From: RFTU01 sp032122355
GTDB taxonomy: Bacteria; Pseudomonadota; Gammaproteobacteria; Burkholderiales; Burkholderiaceae_C
Reading direction: 5' to 3'
NCBI GenBank assembly: GCA_032122355.1
Contig: JAUMCS010000105.1
Coordinates: 1-30,689 of the forward strand
Length of the DNA: 30,689 bases
The stretch's first letter is position 1; every line of letters starts with the position of its first letter. Positions 7,337-16,177 of the stretch are shown here, piece by piece. The translations under genes were made by a program, and so were the position numbers. A model generated the notes under the pieces. That model searched no databases and was not told the origin of the DNA. It saw nothing but the letters and a program-made list of their open reading frames with translations.

Positions 7337-7824
7337 GCTTTGTTCTAACTGAAGCAACCCGTTTGCGTTTTGACCGTGAAGTCGCCAAGTACCCCGCTGA
7401 TCAAAAGCAATCAGCGGTGATGGCGTGTTTATCCATTGTGCAGCAAGAGCAGGGCTGGGTCAGCGCTGAAAGCGAGCAAGCCATTGCACAATATTTGGGT
7501 ATGCCCGCTATTGCTGTAAGGGAAGTGACCACCTTCTACAATATGTTTAACCAAGAGCCTGTGGGTAAGCACAAAATCAACGTGTGTACCAACTTGCCCT
7601 GTCAGCTTCGTAACGGCCAGCAAGCGCTTGAGCATTTATGCCAACGCCTAGGTATCGAAGAGGGGCAAACCACAGTCGATGGCTTATTTACCGTACAAAA
7701 ATCGGAATGTTTAGGCGCCTGTGCCGATGCGCCAGTGATGTTGGTCAACGATCGTCAGATGGTCAGCTTCATGAGCTCAGACCGCATTGATGCGTTGATT
7801 GATTATGTTCGCAAGGAGGGCTGA
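7333..7824 (+). CDS. nuoE: NADH-quinone oxidoreductase subunit E
   Basis: NuoE is the 24-kDa type subunit of the NADH dehydrogenase module and carries the [2Fe-2S] cluster N1a. The 163-residue product has the four ligands C85, C90 (CTNLPC), C126 and C130 (CLGAC), preceded by the thioredoxin-like fold's VREVTTFYNMF segment. The ATG overlaps the nuoD stop by four bases, and nuoF begins two bases after its stop. Translational coupling of the NuoDEF group is therefore likely. Confidence 0.97.
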   Translation: MSFVLTEATRLRFDREVAKYPADQKQSAVMACLSIVQQEQGWVSAESEQAIAQYLGMPAIAVREVTTFYNMFNQEPVGKHKINVCTNLPCQLRNGQQALEHLCQRLGIEEGQTTVDGLFTVQKSECLGACADAPVMLVNDRQMVSFMSSDRIDALIDYVRKEG

Positions 7825-7826
7825 TC

Positions 7827-9176
7827 GTGGGCCAGATGTTGGATCTCTCTCATTTCCAGGCTCAGGGTACGGAAACCTGCTTTCATAACCGGCATATTCA
7901 GCCGCAAATTTATGCGGATTTGAATGGTCAGAATTGGGGCCTTGAGGCTTATCAAGCGCGGGGTGGATACCAAGCCCTACGCAAAATTTTAGGTGCGGGT
8001 GGCGCTGAGCCCATGACGCCTGAACAGGTTATCGCCGAAGTAAAACTATCGGGTTTGCGTGGTCGAGGTGGTGCCGGATTCCCAACGGGGCTGAAGTGGA
8101 GCTTTATGCCGCGCCAGTATAACGGCCAAAAGTATCTGGTTTGTAACTCCGATGAGGGCGAACCTGGCACTTGCAAAGACCGTGATATTTTGATGTATAA
8201 CCCTCATGCAGTGATTGAGGGTATGGCTATTGCTGCTTATGCCATGGGTATCAGTGTGGGATATAACTACATTCATGGAGAAATCTTTGAAATTTATGAG
8301 CGCTTTGAGGCAGCCCTAGAGCAAGCGCGCGCAGCGGGCTTATTAGGTCAGCAAATATTGGGCAGCAGTTTCAGTTTTCAGCTGCATGGCCATCATGGCT
8401 TTGGTGCTTATATTTGTGGCGAAGAAACTGCATTACTAGAATCGCTCGAGGGCAAAAAAGGGCAACCGCGCTTTAAGCCGCCTTTCCCAGCCAGTTTTGG
8501 TTTATACGGCAAGCCTACCACCATCAACAATACCGAAACATTTGCCGCTGTACCTTGGATTATTCGTCAGGGCGGACAAGCCTATTTGGATGTGGGTAAA
8601 CCCAATAATGGGGGCACCAAAATATTTTCTGTGGTGGGCGATGTCAATTTGCCCGGTAACTACGAAGTACCGATGGGTACCCCATTTGCTAAGCTGCTTG
8701 AGTTGGCTGGCGGTGTCAAAGGCGGCGCATTAAAGGCTGTGATTCCCGGTGGCTCGAGTGCACCTGTGTTGCCGGCTTCCATCATGATGGAATGCACCAT
8801 GGATTACGACTCGATTGCGAAGGCCGGTTCTATGCTGGGTTCGGGGGCGGTGATTGTCATGAATGACACCCGCTGCATGGTCAAGAGTTTATTGCGTTTA
8901 TCTTACTTCTATCAGCATGAAAGCTGTGGTCAGTGTACGCCGTGCCGAGAGGGCACGGGATGGCTGTGGCGTATGGTGGATCGCATTGAGCATGGCCGTG
9001 GCCGTATGGAAGATATTGAGTTGCTCAATTCGGTCGCCGACAACATTCAGGGCCGTACCATTTGTGCATTGGGTGATGCAGCGGCGATGCCGGTGCGAGC
9101 CATGATCAAGCATTTCCGCGATGAATTTATTCATCATATTCAACACCAGTCTTGCATTGTGCCTGCCTATGTGTAG
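7827..9176 (+). CDS. nuoF: NADH-quinone oxidoreductase subunit F (NADH/FMN-binding)
   Basis: NuoF oxidises NADH: it binds NADH and FMN and passes electrons to cluster N3. The 449-residue product shows the NADH-binding GLRGRGGAGFPTGLKW (76-91), the FMN-binding GAYICGEETALLESLEGKKG (193-212), and the N3 ligands C367, C370, C373 (SCGQCTPC) and C413. A GTG start at 7827 is chosen over the in-frame ATG at 7836 because AGGAGG (7814-7819) lies 7 bases from the GTG but 16 from the ATG. Confidence 0.97.
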   Translation: MGQMLDLSHFQAQGTETCFHNRHIQPQIYADLNGQNWGLEAYQARGGYQALRKILGAGGAEPMTPEQVIAEVKLSGLRGRGGAGFPTGLKWSFMPRQYNGQKYLVCNSDEGEPGTCKDRDILMYNPHAVIEGMAIAAYAMGISVGYNYIHGEIFEIYERFEAALEQARAAGLLGQQILGSSFSFQLHGHHGFGAYICGEETALLESLEGKKGQPRFKPPFPASFGLYGKPTTINNTETFAAVPWIIRQGGQAYLDVGKPNNGGTKIFSVVGDVNLPGNYEVPMGTPFAKLLELAGGVKGGALKAVIPGGSSAPVLPASIMMECTMDYDSIAKAGSMLGSGAVIVMNDTRCMVKSLLRLSYFYQHESCGQCTPCREGTGWLWRMVDRIEHGRGRMEDIELLNSVADNIQGRTICALGDAAAMPVRAMIKHFRDEFIHHIQHQSCIVPAYV

Positions 9177-9211
9177 GCTAGTAGCGGGCTTTGAACTCAT
9201 ACACCCATATC

Positions 9212-11542
9212 ATGGTTGAAATTGAACTAGACGGCCAAAAGGTCAGTGTGCCAGAAGGCAGTATGGTGATGCATGCCGCTGATGCTGCGGGCGTGTATGT
9301 ACCCCATTTTTGCTATCACAAAAAGCTCAGCATTGCGGCCAATTGCCGTATGTGCTTGGTGGATGTAGAAAAAGCACCCAAACCTATGCCGGCTTGCGCA
9401 ACGCCTGTTGCACAGGGCATGGTGGTCAGAACTCAAAGCGAAAAGGCCATCAAGGCGCAGCAGTCGGTGATGGAGTTTTTGCTGATCAATCACCCACTTG
9501 ATTGCCCCATATGTGACCAAGGTGGCGAGTGCCAGTTGCAAGATTTGGCCGTGGGCTATGGCGGCTCCGCTTCACGCTACACCGAAGAAAAGCGTGTGGT
9601 ATTTCATAAAAACATTGGCCCGTTGATTTCCATGGAGGAAATGAGCCGTTGTATCCATTGCACTCGATGTGTGCGCTTTGGCCAAGAAATTGCAGGCACC
9701 ATGGAGTTGGGTATGCTGAATCGGGGTGAGCACTCCGAGATCACCACCTTTGTGGGTGCTACCGTTGATTCTGAGCTTTCCGGCAACATGATTGATATTT
9801 GTCCGGTCGGAGCCCTGACCAGCAAACCTTTCCGATATACGGCACGCACTTGGGAGCTCTCACGGCGCAAAAGCATCAGCCCGCATGATAGTACCGGAAC
9901 CAATGTGGTCGTACAAGTCAAGGGTGATCGTGTGAAGCGTGTCGTACCATTGGAAAACGAGGAAGTTAATGAATGCTGGATTGCCGATCGTGATCGCTTT
10001 TCCTACGAAGCACTGAATAGCGAATCACGCCTGACTGAGCCTATGATCAAGCAAGGCGGCCAGTGGTTAACGGTAGACTGGAATACCGCATTGAACTATG
10101 TGGCCGATGGTTTGAAGCGCATACAGTCCGAATTTGGAGCCTCCGCCATTGGTGCTCTGGCATCCGCTCAAAGCACTACGGAAGAATTATTTTTATTGGG
10201 TAAACTCATCAGGGCTTTAGGCAGCGGCAACATTGATCATCGTTTGCGTCACTCAGATTTCCAGCTTGAAACGGGTGGCGTGCGTTGGTTGGGTATGCCG
10301 ATAGCTGAGTTGTCACAAGTGGATCGTGTACTGGTGATAGGCAGTCAACTGCGTAAAGATCATCCTTTATTCGCCCAGCGTATCCGGCAAGCCGCGCGCC
10401 GTGGTGCTCAGGTTACAAGGTTGACAGCTTGGGCGGATGACTGGTTAATGCCGATTGCAGCCAACTCGTTAGTGGTTCCTTCCGGTTGGTTGCTAGAGCT
10501 ATCGGCTATTGCCATGGCTATTGCTCAAGCTAAGGGTGTTACAGCTCCATTGCAGGGCAACATGGCGGTGGGTGAGACTGCATCGGCTATTGCTCAGTCG
10601 CTGATTAGCGGTGAGCGCAAGGCTATTTTGCTGGGCCATGCAGCCGCTCAGCATCCGCAGGCCAGCGCCCTGTTGGCCTTGGCTAACTGGATCGGCCAGC
10701 AGGTGGGTGCTAAGGTCGGATTCTTGGGTGAAGCCGCTAATAGCGTCGGGGCTCAGCTGGTGGGAGCCATGCCAGATGCACAAGGCTTGAATGCCTCGCA
10801 AATGTTAACGCAAGCCATGAAGGCGATGGTCTTTTTGCACACCGAGCCGGTCTTGGATGCAGCAGATGCCGCAGCCACTCAGGCCGCACTGCAACAATCG
10901 GGCTTGGTGGTTGCTCTGACCTCATTTAAGGATGCGCATGTGAGCAATGCAGATGTGTTATTGCCAGTGGCACCGTTTACAGAGACGGCCGGCACCTTTG
11001 TCAATGCTGAGGGTCGGATTCAAAGTTTCCAAGGCGTAGTAAAACCCTTGGGTCAAACCCGACCCGCCTGGAAGGTGTTGCGCGTTTTGGGGAATTTACT
11101 GGGCTTGCCGGGTTTTGATCAAGAAAATGTGGATATTTTGCGTGCTCAAGCATTGGGTGATGAGGCGCAAATTCATGCAAAACTCAACAACCATGTGGTG
11201 CAACTACCGCCCAACCTAGAGGTGAAACCGGCATCATCTGCCCTTGAGCGGGTCACCAGCGTGCCTATTTATGCGGTTGATTCCCTTGTGCGGCGAGCCC
11301 CCAGCTTGTTGGCAACCCGTGACGGGCAGGCTCCTGTGGTGGGTGTCTCTGAGGCCTTATGGAATGAATTGGGCTTGCAAAAAGGGGATAAGGTACAGGT
11401 TAAGCAGGGTAGTGCCAGTGCCGTATTGCCGGTGCAGATTCTAGAAGGTTTGCCTGTGAAGGGTGTTCACGTGCCGGCAGGCCACCGTGATACCGCTGAA
11501 CTGGGCCATATCTTTGGTGCAGTGACCTTAGAGAAGGTTTGA
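9212..11542 (+). CDS. nuoG: NADH-quinone oxidoreductase subunit G
   Basis: NuoG is the largest peripheral subunit and carries electrons from NuoF towards NuoI. The 776-residue product has an N-terminal ferredoxin-like domain with [2Fe-2S] N1b ligands C34, C45, C48 and C62. N5 uses H94, C98, C101 and C107 (LDCPICDQGGEC), and N4 uses C147, C150, C153 and C197. A long molybdopterin-oxidoreductase-like domain follows, which is not catalytic in complex I. The frame extends to a TTG at 9191, but the family begins MVEIE-DG, so the ATG at 9212 is preferred although no clear Shine-Dalgarno precedes it. Confidence 0.96.
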   Translation: MVEIELDGQKVSVPEGSMVMHAADAAGVYVPHFCYHKKLSIAANCRMCLVDVEKAPKPMPACATPVAQGMVVRTQSEKAIKAQQSVMEFLLINHPLDCPICDQGGECQLQDLAVGYGGSASRYTEEKRVVFHKNIGPLISMEEMSRCIHCTRCVRFGQEIAGTMELGMLNRGEHSEITTFVGATVDSELSGNMIDICPVGALTSKPFRYTARTWELSRRKSISPHDSTGTNVVVQVKGDRVKRVVPLENEEVNECWIADRDRFSYEALNSESRLTEPMIKQGGQWLTVDWNTALNYVADGLKRIQSEFGASAIGALASAQSTTEELFLLGKLIRALGSGNIDHRLRHSDFQLETGGVRWLGMPIAELSQVDRVLVIGSQLRKDHPLFAQRIRQAARRGAQVTRLTAWADDWLMPIAANSLVVPSGWLLELSAIAMAIAQAKGVTAPLQGNMAVGETASAIAQSLISGERKAILLGHAAAQHPQASALLALANWIGQQVGAKVGFLGEAANSVGAQLVGAMPDAQGLNASQMLTQAMKAMVFLHTEPVLDAADAAATQAALQQSGLVVALTSFKDAHVSNADVLLPVAPFTETAGTFVNAEGRIQSFQGVVKPLGQTRPAWKVLRVLGNLLGLPGFDQENVDILRAQALGDEAQIHAKLNNHVVQLPPNLEVKPASSALERVTSVPIYAVDSLVRRAPSLLATRDGQAPVVGVSEALWNELGLQKGDKVQVKQGSASAVLPVQILEGLPVKGVHVPAGHRDTAELGHIFGAVTLEKV

Positions 11543-11544
11543 AT

Positions 11545-12612
11545 ATGTTAGATGCTTTTCAACAATGGGGGCTCGGTTTGATGGGGCCAACCGCCTGGTT
11601 GGTGGTTTGGAGCTTAATCAAAATCATTGCCGTAGTGTTGCCTTTGATGGGCTGTGTCGCTTACCTGACTTTGTGGGAGCGCAAAGCGATTGGCTGGACC
11701 CAAGTTCGGCCAGGGCCTAACCGAGTAGGTCCTTGGGGCTTACTCACCCCGATTGCCGATGCAGTCAAGTTGGTTTTTAAAGAAATCATACGCCCGACCG
11801 CTGCCAATAAAGGCTTGTTCTTTCTGGGCCCGGTGATGACCATCATGCCCGCACTCGCGGCATGGGCTGTAGTACCCTTCGGGCCCGATGTGGTGCTGGC
11901 CAATGTGAATGCAGGTTTATTGTTTTTGATGGCAATTACATCTCTGGAGGTGTATGGTGTGATTATTGCGGGCTGGGCCTCTAATTCAAAATATGCATTT
12001 TTAGGGGCTATTCGGGCATCAGCACAAATGGTGAGCTATGAAATAGCCATGGGCTTTGCTTTGGTGGTGGTATTGATGGTGTCAGGTACCATGAATATCA
12101 GCGGCATTGTGATGGCCCAATCCCACGGTCAGTTTGCTCAATGGGGCTTGAATTTCTTCTCTTGGAATTGGCTCCCCTTATTGCCCGTATTTGTGGTGTT
12201 TTTTATTTCAGGTTTGGCTGAAACCAATCGTCACCCGTTTGATGTGGTTGAGGGTGAATCTGAAATTGTGGCCGGCCACATGATCGAATATTCAGGTATG
12301 TCGTTTGCCATGTTCTTTTTGGCGGAATATGCCAATATGATTTTGGTATCGACCATGTGTGTGTTGATGTTCTTGGGTGGTTGGTTGTCTCCGATTGATG
12401 CCCCGTTATTTAATGCCATTCCGGGTTGGATTTGGTTGGCCATCAAGGTCTTTGTCGTGGTTACCATGTTTTTGTGGGTACGTGCGACATTCCCCCGCTA
12501 CCGTTATGACCAAATCATGCGTTTGGGTTGGAAAATATTTATCCCTGTTACATTGGTCTGGCTGATTGTGGTGGGCCTTTGGATTCAGTCACCGTTCAAT
12601 ATCTGGAAATGA
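11545..12612 (+). CDS. nuoH: NADH-quinone oxidoreductase subunit H
   Basis: NuoH is the membrane subunit that forms the quinone entry channel at the heel of complex I. The 355-residue product is strongly hydrophobic with about eight helices. It carries the loops RPGPNRVGPWGLLTPIADA and FFISGLAETNRHPFDVVEGE, the latter rich in the acidic residues that face the quinone channel. A TTG at 11539 is also in frame, but GAGAAGG (11531-11537) is spaced 7 bases from the ATG at 11545. That ATG follows the nuoG stop by two bases. Confidence 0.96.
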   Translation: MLDAFQQWGLGLMGPTAWLVVWSLIKIIAVVLPLMGCVAYLTLWERKAIGWTQVRPGPNRVGPWGLLTPIADAVKLVFKEIIRPTAANKGLFFLGPVMTIMPALAAWAVVPFGPDVVLANVNAGLLFLMAITSLEVYGVIIAGWASNSKYAFLGAIRASAQMVSYEIAMGFALVVVLMVSGTMNISGIVMAQSHGQFAQWGLNFFSWNWLPLLPVFVVFFISGLAETNRHPFDVVEGESEIVAGHMIEYSGMSFAMFFLAEYANMILVSTMCVLMFLGGWLSPIDAPLFNAIPGWIWLAIKVFVVVTMFLWVRATFPRYRYDQIMRLGWKIFIPVTLVWLIVVGLWIQSPFNIWK

Positions 12613-12614
12613 TG

Positions 12615-13109
12615 ATGGCACTCTCCACTATCAAGGATTTTGTCTCTAGCTTTATGTTGCTGGAGTTACTCAAGGGGCTTAAGGTCACAGGCCGGCATTT
12701 TTTTAAGCGCAAAATCACAGTGCAATTCCCTGAGGAAAAAACACCTCTTTCGCCGCGATTCCGTGGTTTGCATGCGCTTCGCCGGTACGAAAATGGCGAA
12801 GAACGTTGCATTGCCTGTAAATTGTGCGAAGCCGTTTGCCCAGCCATGGCTATCACGATTGAAAGCGAGGTCCGTGAAGACGGTACGCGCCGAACCAACC
12901 GCTATGACATCGATTTAACCAAATGCATTTTTTGTGGCTTTTGCGAAGAAAGTTGTCCGGTGGACTCGATTGTTGAAACCCATATTTTTGAATATCACGG
13001 TGAAAAGCGAGGTGACCTGTATTTCACTAAAGATATGCTGCTGGCCGTAGGTGATCGCTACGAGCAAGAGATTGCAAAAAACAAGGAGGCGGACGCTAAG
13101 TACCGCTGA
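12615..13109 (+). CDS. nuoI: NADH-quinone oxidoreductase subunit I
   Basis: NuoI is the ferredoxin-like 23-kDa type subunit that carries clusters N6a and N6b between NuoG and NuoB. Two CxxCxxCxxxC motifs are present: C65, C68, C71, C75 (CIACKLCEAVC) and C104, C107, C110, C114 (CIFCGFCEESC). Three in-frame ATG codons sit side by side at 12609, 12612 and 12615. The last has the best spacing from GGAA (12605-12608) and gives 164 residues, the usual size. The open frame further upstream overlaps nuoH and is not conserved. The ending NKEADAKYR is typical of betaproteobacteria. Confidence 0.96.
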   Translation: MALSTIKDFVSSFMLLELLKGLKVTGRHFFKRKITVQFPEEKTPLSPRFRGLHALRRYENGEERCIACKLCEAVCPAMAITIESEVREDGTRRTNRYDIDLTKCIFCGFCEESCPVDSIVETHIFEYHGEKRGDLYFTKDMLLAVGDRYEQEIAKNKEADAKYR

Positions 13110-13112
13110 GAT

Positions 13113-13742
13113 ATGAGCACGACCAGTATTCTTTTTTACGTTTTTTCTACGGTATTGTTATTTGCCGCATTCAGGGTGATTACCGCACGCAGTACCGTTC
13201 ATGCTGCCTTGTTTTTGGTTCTGTCTTTCTTTAGTTCCTCCTGTATTTGGATGTTGCTGCAGGCCGAGTTTCTAGCCATTACTTTGATTTTGGTTTATGT
13301 GGGTGCGGTCATGGTGCTGTTTTTATTCGTGGTGATGATGCTGGATATCAATACCGATGCCTTCCGCGAAAATTTCTGGCGACATCTCCCACTGGCAGGC
13401 AGTGTAGGTGCTGTGATTGCTTTGGAAATGGCCCTGGTATTGATGAGTGGCTTTCAAGTCAGCCATGCGCCTGCCACGCCGCTGGATTGGCTAGAAAAAG
13501 GCAATACTCGAGTGCTGGGCATTGAGCTCTACACTGAGTACCTTTATCCCTTGCAATTGGCGGCGGTGTTGTTGTTGATTGCAATGATTTCGGCTATTGC
13601 TTTGACCTTACGCAAGCGTAAAGATTCACGTGCGATCAATCCCAGCGAGCAAGTTAGGGTCAAGCGCGCAGATCGTGTGCGTATCGTTTCTATGGCTGCT
13701 GAGGTTCCAGTGGATGCTGTTAACCAGGAAGGAAAAGTTTAA
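13113..13742 (+). CDS. nuoJ: NADH-quinone oxidoreductase subunit J
   Basis: NuoJ is a membrane subunit next to NuoK and NuoH that takes part in coupling quinone reduction to proton movement. The 209-residue product has about five helices and the conserved segment LILVYVGAVMVLFLFVVMML in helix 3, whose bulge switches between conformations in known structures. The C-terminal 50 residues are soluble and basic. It starts three bases after the nuoI stop. An AAGGAGG lies 23 bases upstream, too far to act directly, so translation probably depends on nuoI. Confidence 0.95.
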   Translation: MSTTSILFYVFSTVLLFAAFRVITARSTVHAALFLVLSFFSSSCIWMLLQAEFLAITLILVYVGAVMVLFLFVVMMLDINTDAFRENFWRHLPLAGSVGAVIALEMALVLMSGFQVSHAPATPLDWLEKGNTRVLGIELYTEYLYPLQLAAVLLLIAMISAIALTLRKRKDSRAINPSEQVRVKRADRVRIVSMAAEVPVDAVNQEGKV

Positions 13743-13744
13743 TC

Positions 13745-14056
13745 ATGGCTGAAGTCACACTAGGCCACTACTTAACCTTGAGTGCATTTTTATTTGCCTT
13801 GTCAGTGGTGGGTATTTTTATGAATCGTCGTAACTTGATCGTATTGCTGATGGCGATCGAGTTGATGCTTTTGGCCGTGAATATGAACTTTGTGGCTTTC
13901 TCGCATTACATGGGAGACATTGCGGGGCAAATCTTCGTGTTTTTCATACTCACAGTGGCAGCGGCCGAATCGGCTATTGGCCTGGCCATACTGGTTGTGC
14001 TCTTCCGTAATCGATCTTCTATTAACGTACAGCAACTCGACACCCTCAAGGGTTAA
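13745..14056 (+). CDS. nuoK: NADH-quinone oxidoreductase subunit K
   Basis: NuoK is a small antiporter-like membrane subunit of complex I with three helices. The 103-residue product keeps both membrane glutamates needed for proton transfer, E39 (LMAIELMLLAVN) and E75 (AAAESAIGLA). GGAAGGA just upstream is a good ribosome binding site, and the ATG begins two bases after the nuoJ stop. Confidence 0.97.
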   Translation: MAEVTLGHYLTLSAFLFALSVVGIFMNRRNLIVLLMAIELMLLAVNMNFVAFSHYMGDIAGQIFVFFILTVAAAESAIGLAILVVLFRNRSSINVQQLDTLKG

Positions 14057-14095
14057 GGGGCTGACCCTCAAGTAATGCTCTAACGTATTGAATTC

Positions 14096-16120
14096 ATGAC
14101 TGCAGAACTTTCATCATCACTATTAGTCGCCATTCCATTGGCACCTCTCGTGGGCGCTATTTTGGCAGGTTTTTTCGGTCGCCAAATTGGGCGTAGTGGT
14201 GCTCATAGTGTCACTATTCTGGGGGTGGCCATAGCCTTGGCTTTATCAGCCTGGGTTTTGAAGAGTGTTGCTATGGATGGTGCGCGATTTAATGCCACCA
14301 TTTACGAGTGGATGACGCTCGGCAATCTCACCATGGAAGTGGGCTTTTTAATTGATGGTTTGTCCGCCATGATGATGTGCGTGGTGACCTTTGTTTCTCT
14401 GATGGTGCATATCTACACCATAGGCTACATGAAAGACGACCCGGGCTATCAACGATTCTTCTCGTATATCTCACTCTTTACGTTTTCGATGTTGATGCTC
14501 GTGATGAGCAACAATTTCTTACAACTCTTTTTTGGCTGGGAAGCGGTGGGCTTGGTCAGCTATTTATTGATTGGATTTTGGTTCAAAAAACCCTCAGCCG
14601 TTTTTGCCAATATGAAAGCCTTCCTGGTCAATCGTGTGGGTGATTTCGGTTTTATTTTAGGGATTGGTTTGTTACTGGCTTATGCCGGAACTCTGAACTA
14701 CACCGAGACTTTTGCTAAGGCGGGAGAGTTATCCGCACTGACCTTTCCGGGTACCGATTGGATGTTGCTCACCGTGGCTTGTATTTGCCTGTTCATCGGT
14801 GCGATGGGTAAAAGCGCGCAATTCCCCCTGCATGTTTGGTTGCCTGACTCGATGGAAGGCCCAACTCCTATTTCTGCCCTGATTCACGCGGCAACGATGG
14901 TGACGGCTGGCATTTTTATGGTGGCGCGGATGTCGCCTTTATTTGAATTGACGGATACGGCCCTGAACTTTGTGATGATCATTGGTTCGATCACCGCTTT
15001 GTTCATGGGCTTTATGGGTATTACCCAGAACGATATCAAACGTGTGGTAGCCTATTCGACCCTGAGTCAATTGGGTTATATGACGGTGGCTTTGGGTGCT
15101 TCGGCCTACTCCGTGGCGGTGTTTCACTTGATGACCCACGCATTTTTTAAGGCACTGTTATTTTTGGGTGCCGGTTCGGTGATCATTGGCATGCATCACG
15201 ACCAAGATATCCGCAACATGGGTGGTTTGCGCAAGTATATGCCTATCACTTGGATCACGTCTTTACTGGGTTCATTGGCTTTGATCGGAACGCCATTGTT
15301 CTCGGGCTTTTACTCGAAAGATAGCATCATCATGGCCGTAGAGGCAAGCAGGCTGCCCGCAGCAGGCTGGGCATCTTTTGCGGTGATCGCTGGGGTATTT
15401 GTCACTGCGTTTTATTCATTCCGTATGTATTTCTTGGTGTTTCACGGGGCCGAGCGCTTTCACCACAAGCCTTTCCCGCCTGAGCATGATCATGACCACG
15501 GTGATGATCACCATGACCATACGCCGCATGAATCGCCTTGGGTAGTTACGTTGCCTTTGTTATTGCTGGCTGTGCCCTCGGTCGTGATGGGTTATCTTAC
15601 TATTGAGCCGATGTTGTTTGGTTCATTGCTATCCGATGCAATTTATGTGGATGGCTCCAAGCACACTGCCTTAGCTGCTTTACAGCATCATTTCCATGGC
15701 GCCTGGGCTATGGCGCTGCATGGTGTTCAAACGCTGCCATTTGCCTTGGCATTGGCTGGTGTTTTAGTGGCGGCATGGTTTTATTTATTGCAGCCTGCCA
15801 TTCCTGCTCGACTTGCCCGAATTTTTGCCCCGTTGGTCGTGATTCTGGAAAACAAGTATTACATGGATGCTTTCAATGAAAAAGTTTTGGCAGTATGGGC
15901 ACGGCTTACCGGCATCACCTTGTGGCGAGTGGGCGATATGGGCATTATTGATGGCATTATCATTAACGGATCAGCTCGGGCAGTGGGTTTACTGGCATCA
16001 GCTACTCGTTTAGTACAAACAGGCCGTTTGTACTGGTATGCCTTGGTGATGCTCTTGGGCCTTTTTGGTTTGCTAACCTGGCAGTTATGGCCCCTTTTGC
16101 GCGGCGTTTTGTTACGCTAA
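14096..16120 (+). CDS. nuoL: NADH-quinone oxidoreductase subunit L
   Basis: NuoL is the distal proton-pumping, antiporter-like subunit and carries the long lateral helix that runs along the membrane arm. The 674-residue product has the family segments FFGWEAVGLVSYLLIGFW and FPLHVWLPDSMEGPTPISAL, with the usual membrane Lys and Glu residues. Between two helices (about 455-478) lies a histidine- and aspartate-rich loop, PEHDHDHGDDHHDHTPHE. The C-terminal part has the lateral helix and a final membrane helix. It is one of three Mrp-antiporter paralogues here, with nuoM and nuoN. Confidence 0.97.
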   Translation: MTAELSSSLLVAIPLAPLVGAILAGFFGRQIGRSGAHSVTILGVAIALALSAWVLKSVAMDGARFNATIYEWMTLGNLTMEVGFLIDGLSAMMMCVVTFVSLMVHIYTIGYMKDDPGYQRFFSYISLFTFSMLMLVMSNNFLQLFFGWEAVGLVSYLLIGFWFKKPSAVFANMKAFLVNRVGDFGFILGIGLLLAYAGTLNYTETFAKAGELSALTFPGTDWMLLTVACICLFIGAMGKSAQFPLHVWLPDSMEGPTPISALIHAATMVTAGIFMVARMSPLFELTDTALNFVMIIGSITALFMGFMGITQNDIKRVVAYSTLSQLGYMTVALGASAYSVAVFHLMTHAFFKALLFLGAGSVIIGMHHDQDIRNMGGLRKYMPITWITSLLGSLALIGTPLFSGFYSKDSIIMAVEASRLPAAGWASFAVIAGVFVTAFYSFRMYFLVFHGAERFHHKPFPPEHDHDHGDDHHDHTPHESPWVVTLPLLLLAVPSVVMGYLTIEPMLFGSLLSDAIYVDGSKHTALAALQHHFHGAWAMALHGVQTLPFALALAGVLVAAWFYLLQPAIPARLARIFAPLVVILENKYYMDAFNEKVLAVWARLTGITLWRVGDMGIIDGIIINGSARAVGLLASATRLVQTGRLYWYALVMLLGLFGLLTWQLWPLLRGVLLR

Positions 16121-16177
16121 ACCATCTGGCTACGTCTAACAGTTGAACCCTATATACGGATTGCGGAGAATTTAAGA

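Noticed and set aside
14042..14072. 9-base direct repeat ACCCTCAAG at the end of nuoK
   Set aside because: Two short copies 22 bases apart are compatible with chance or a small local duplication; no structure or function follows.
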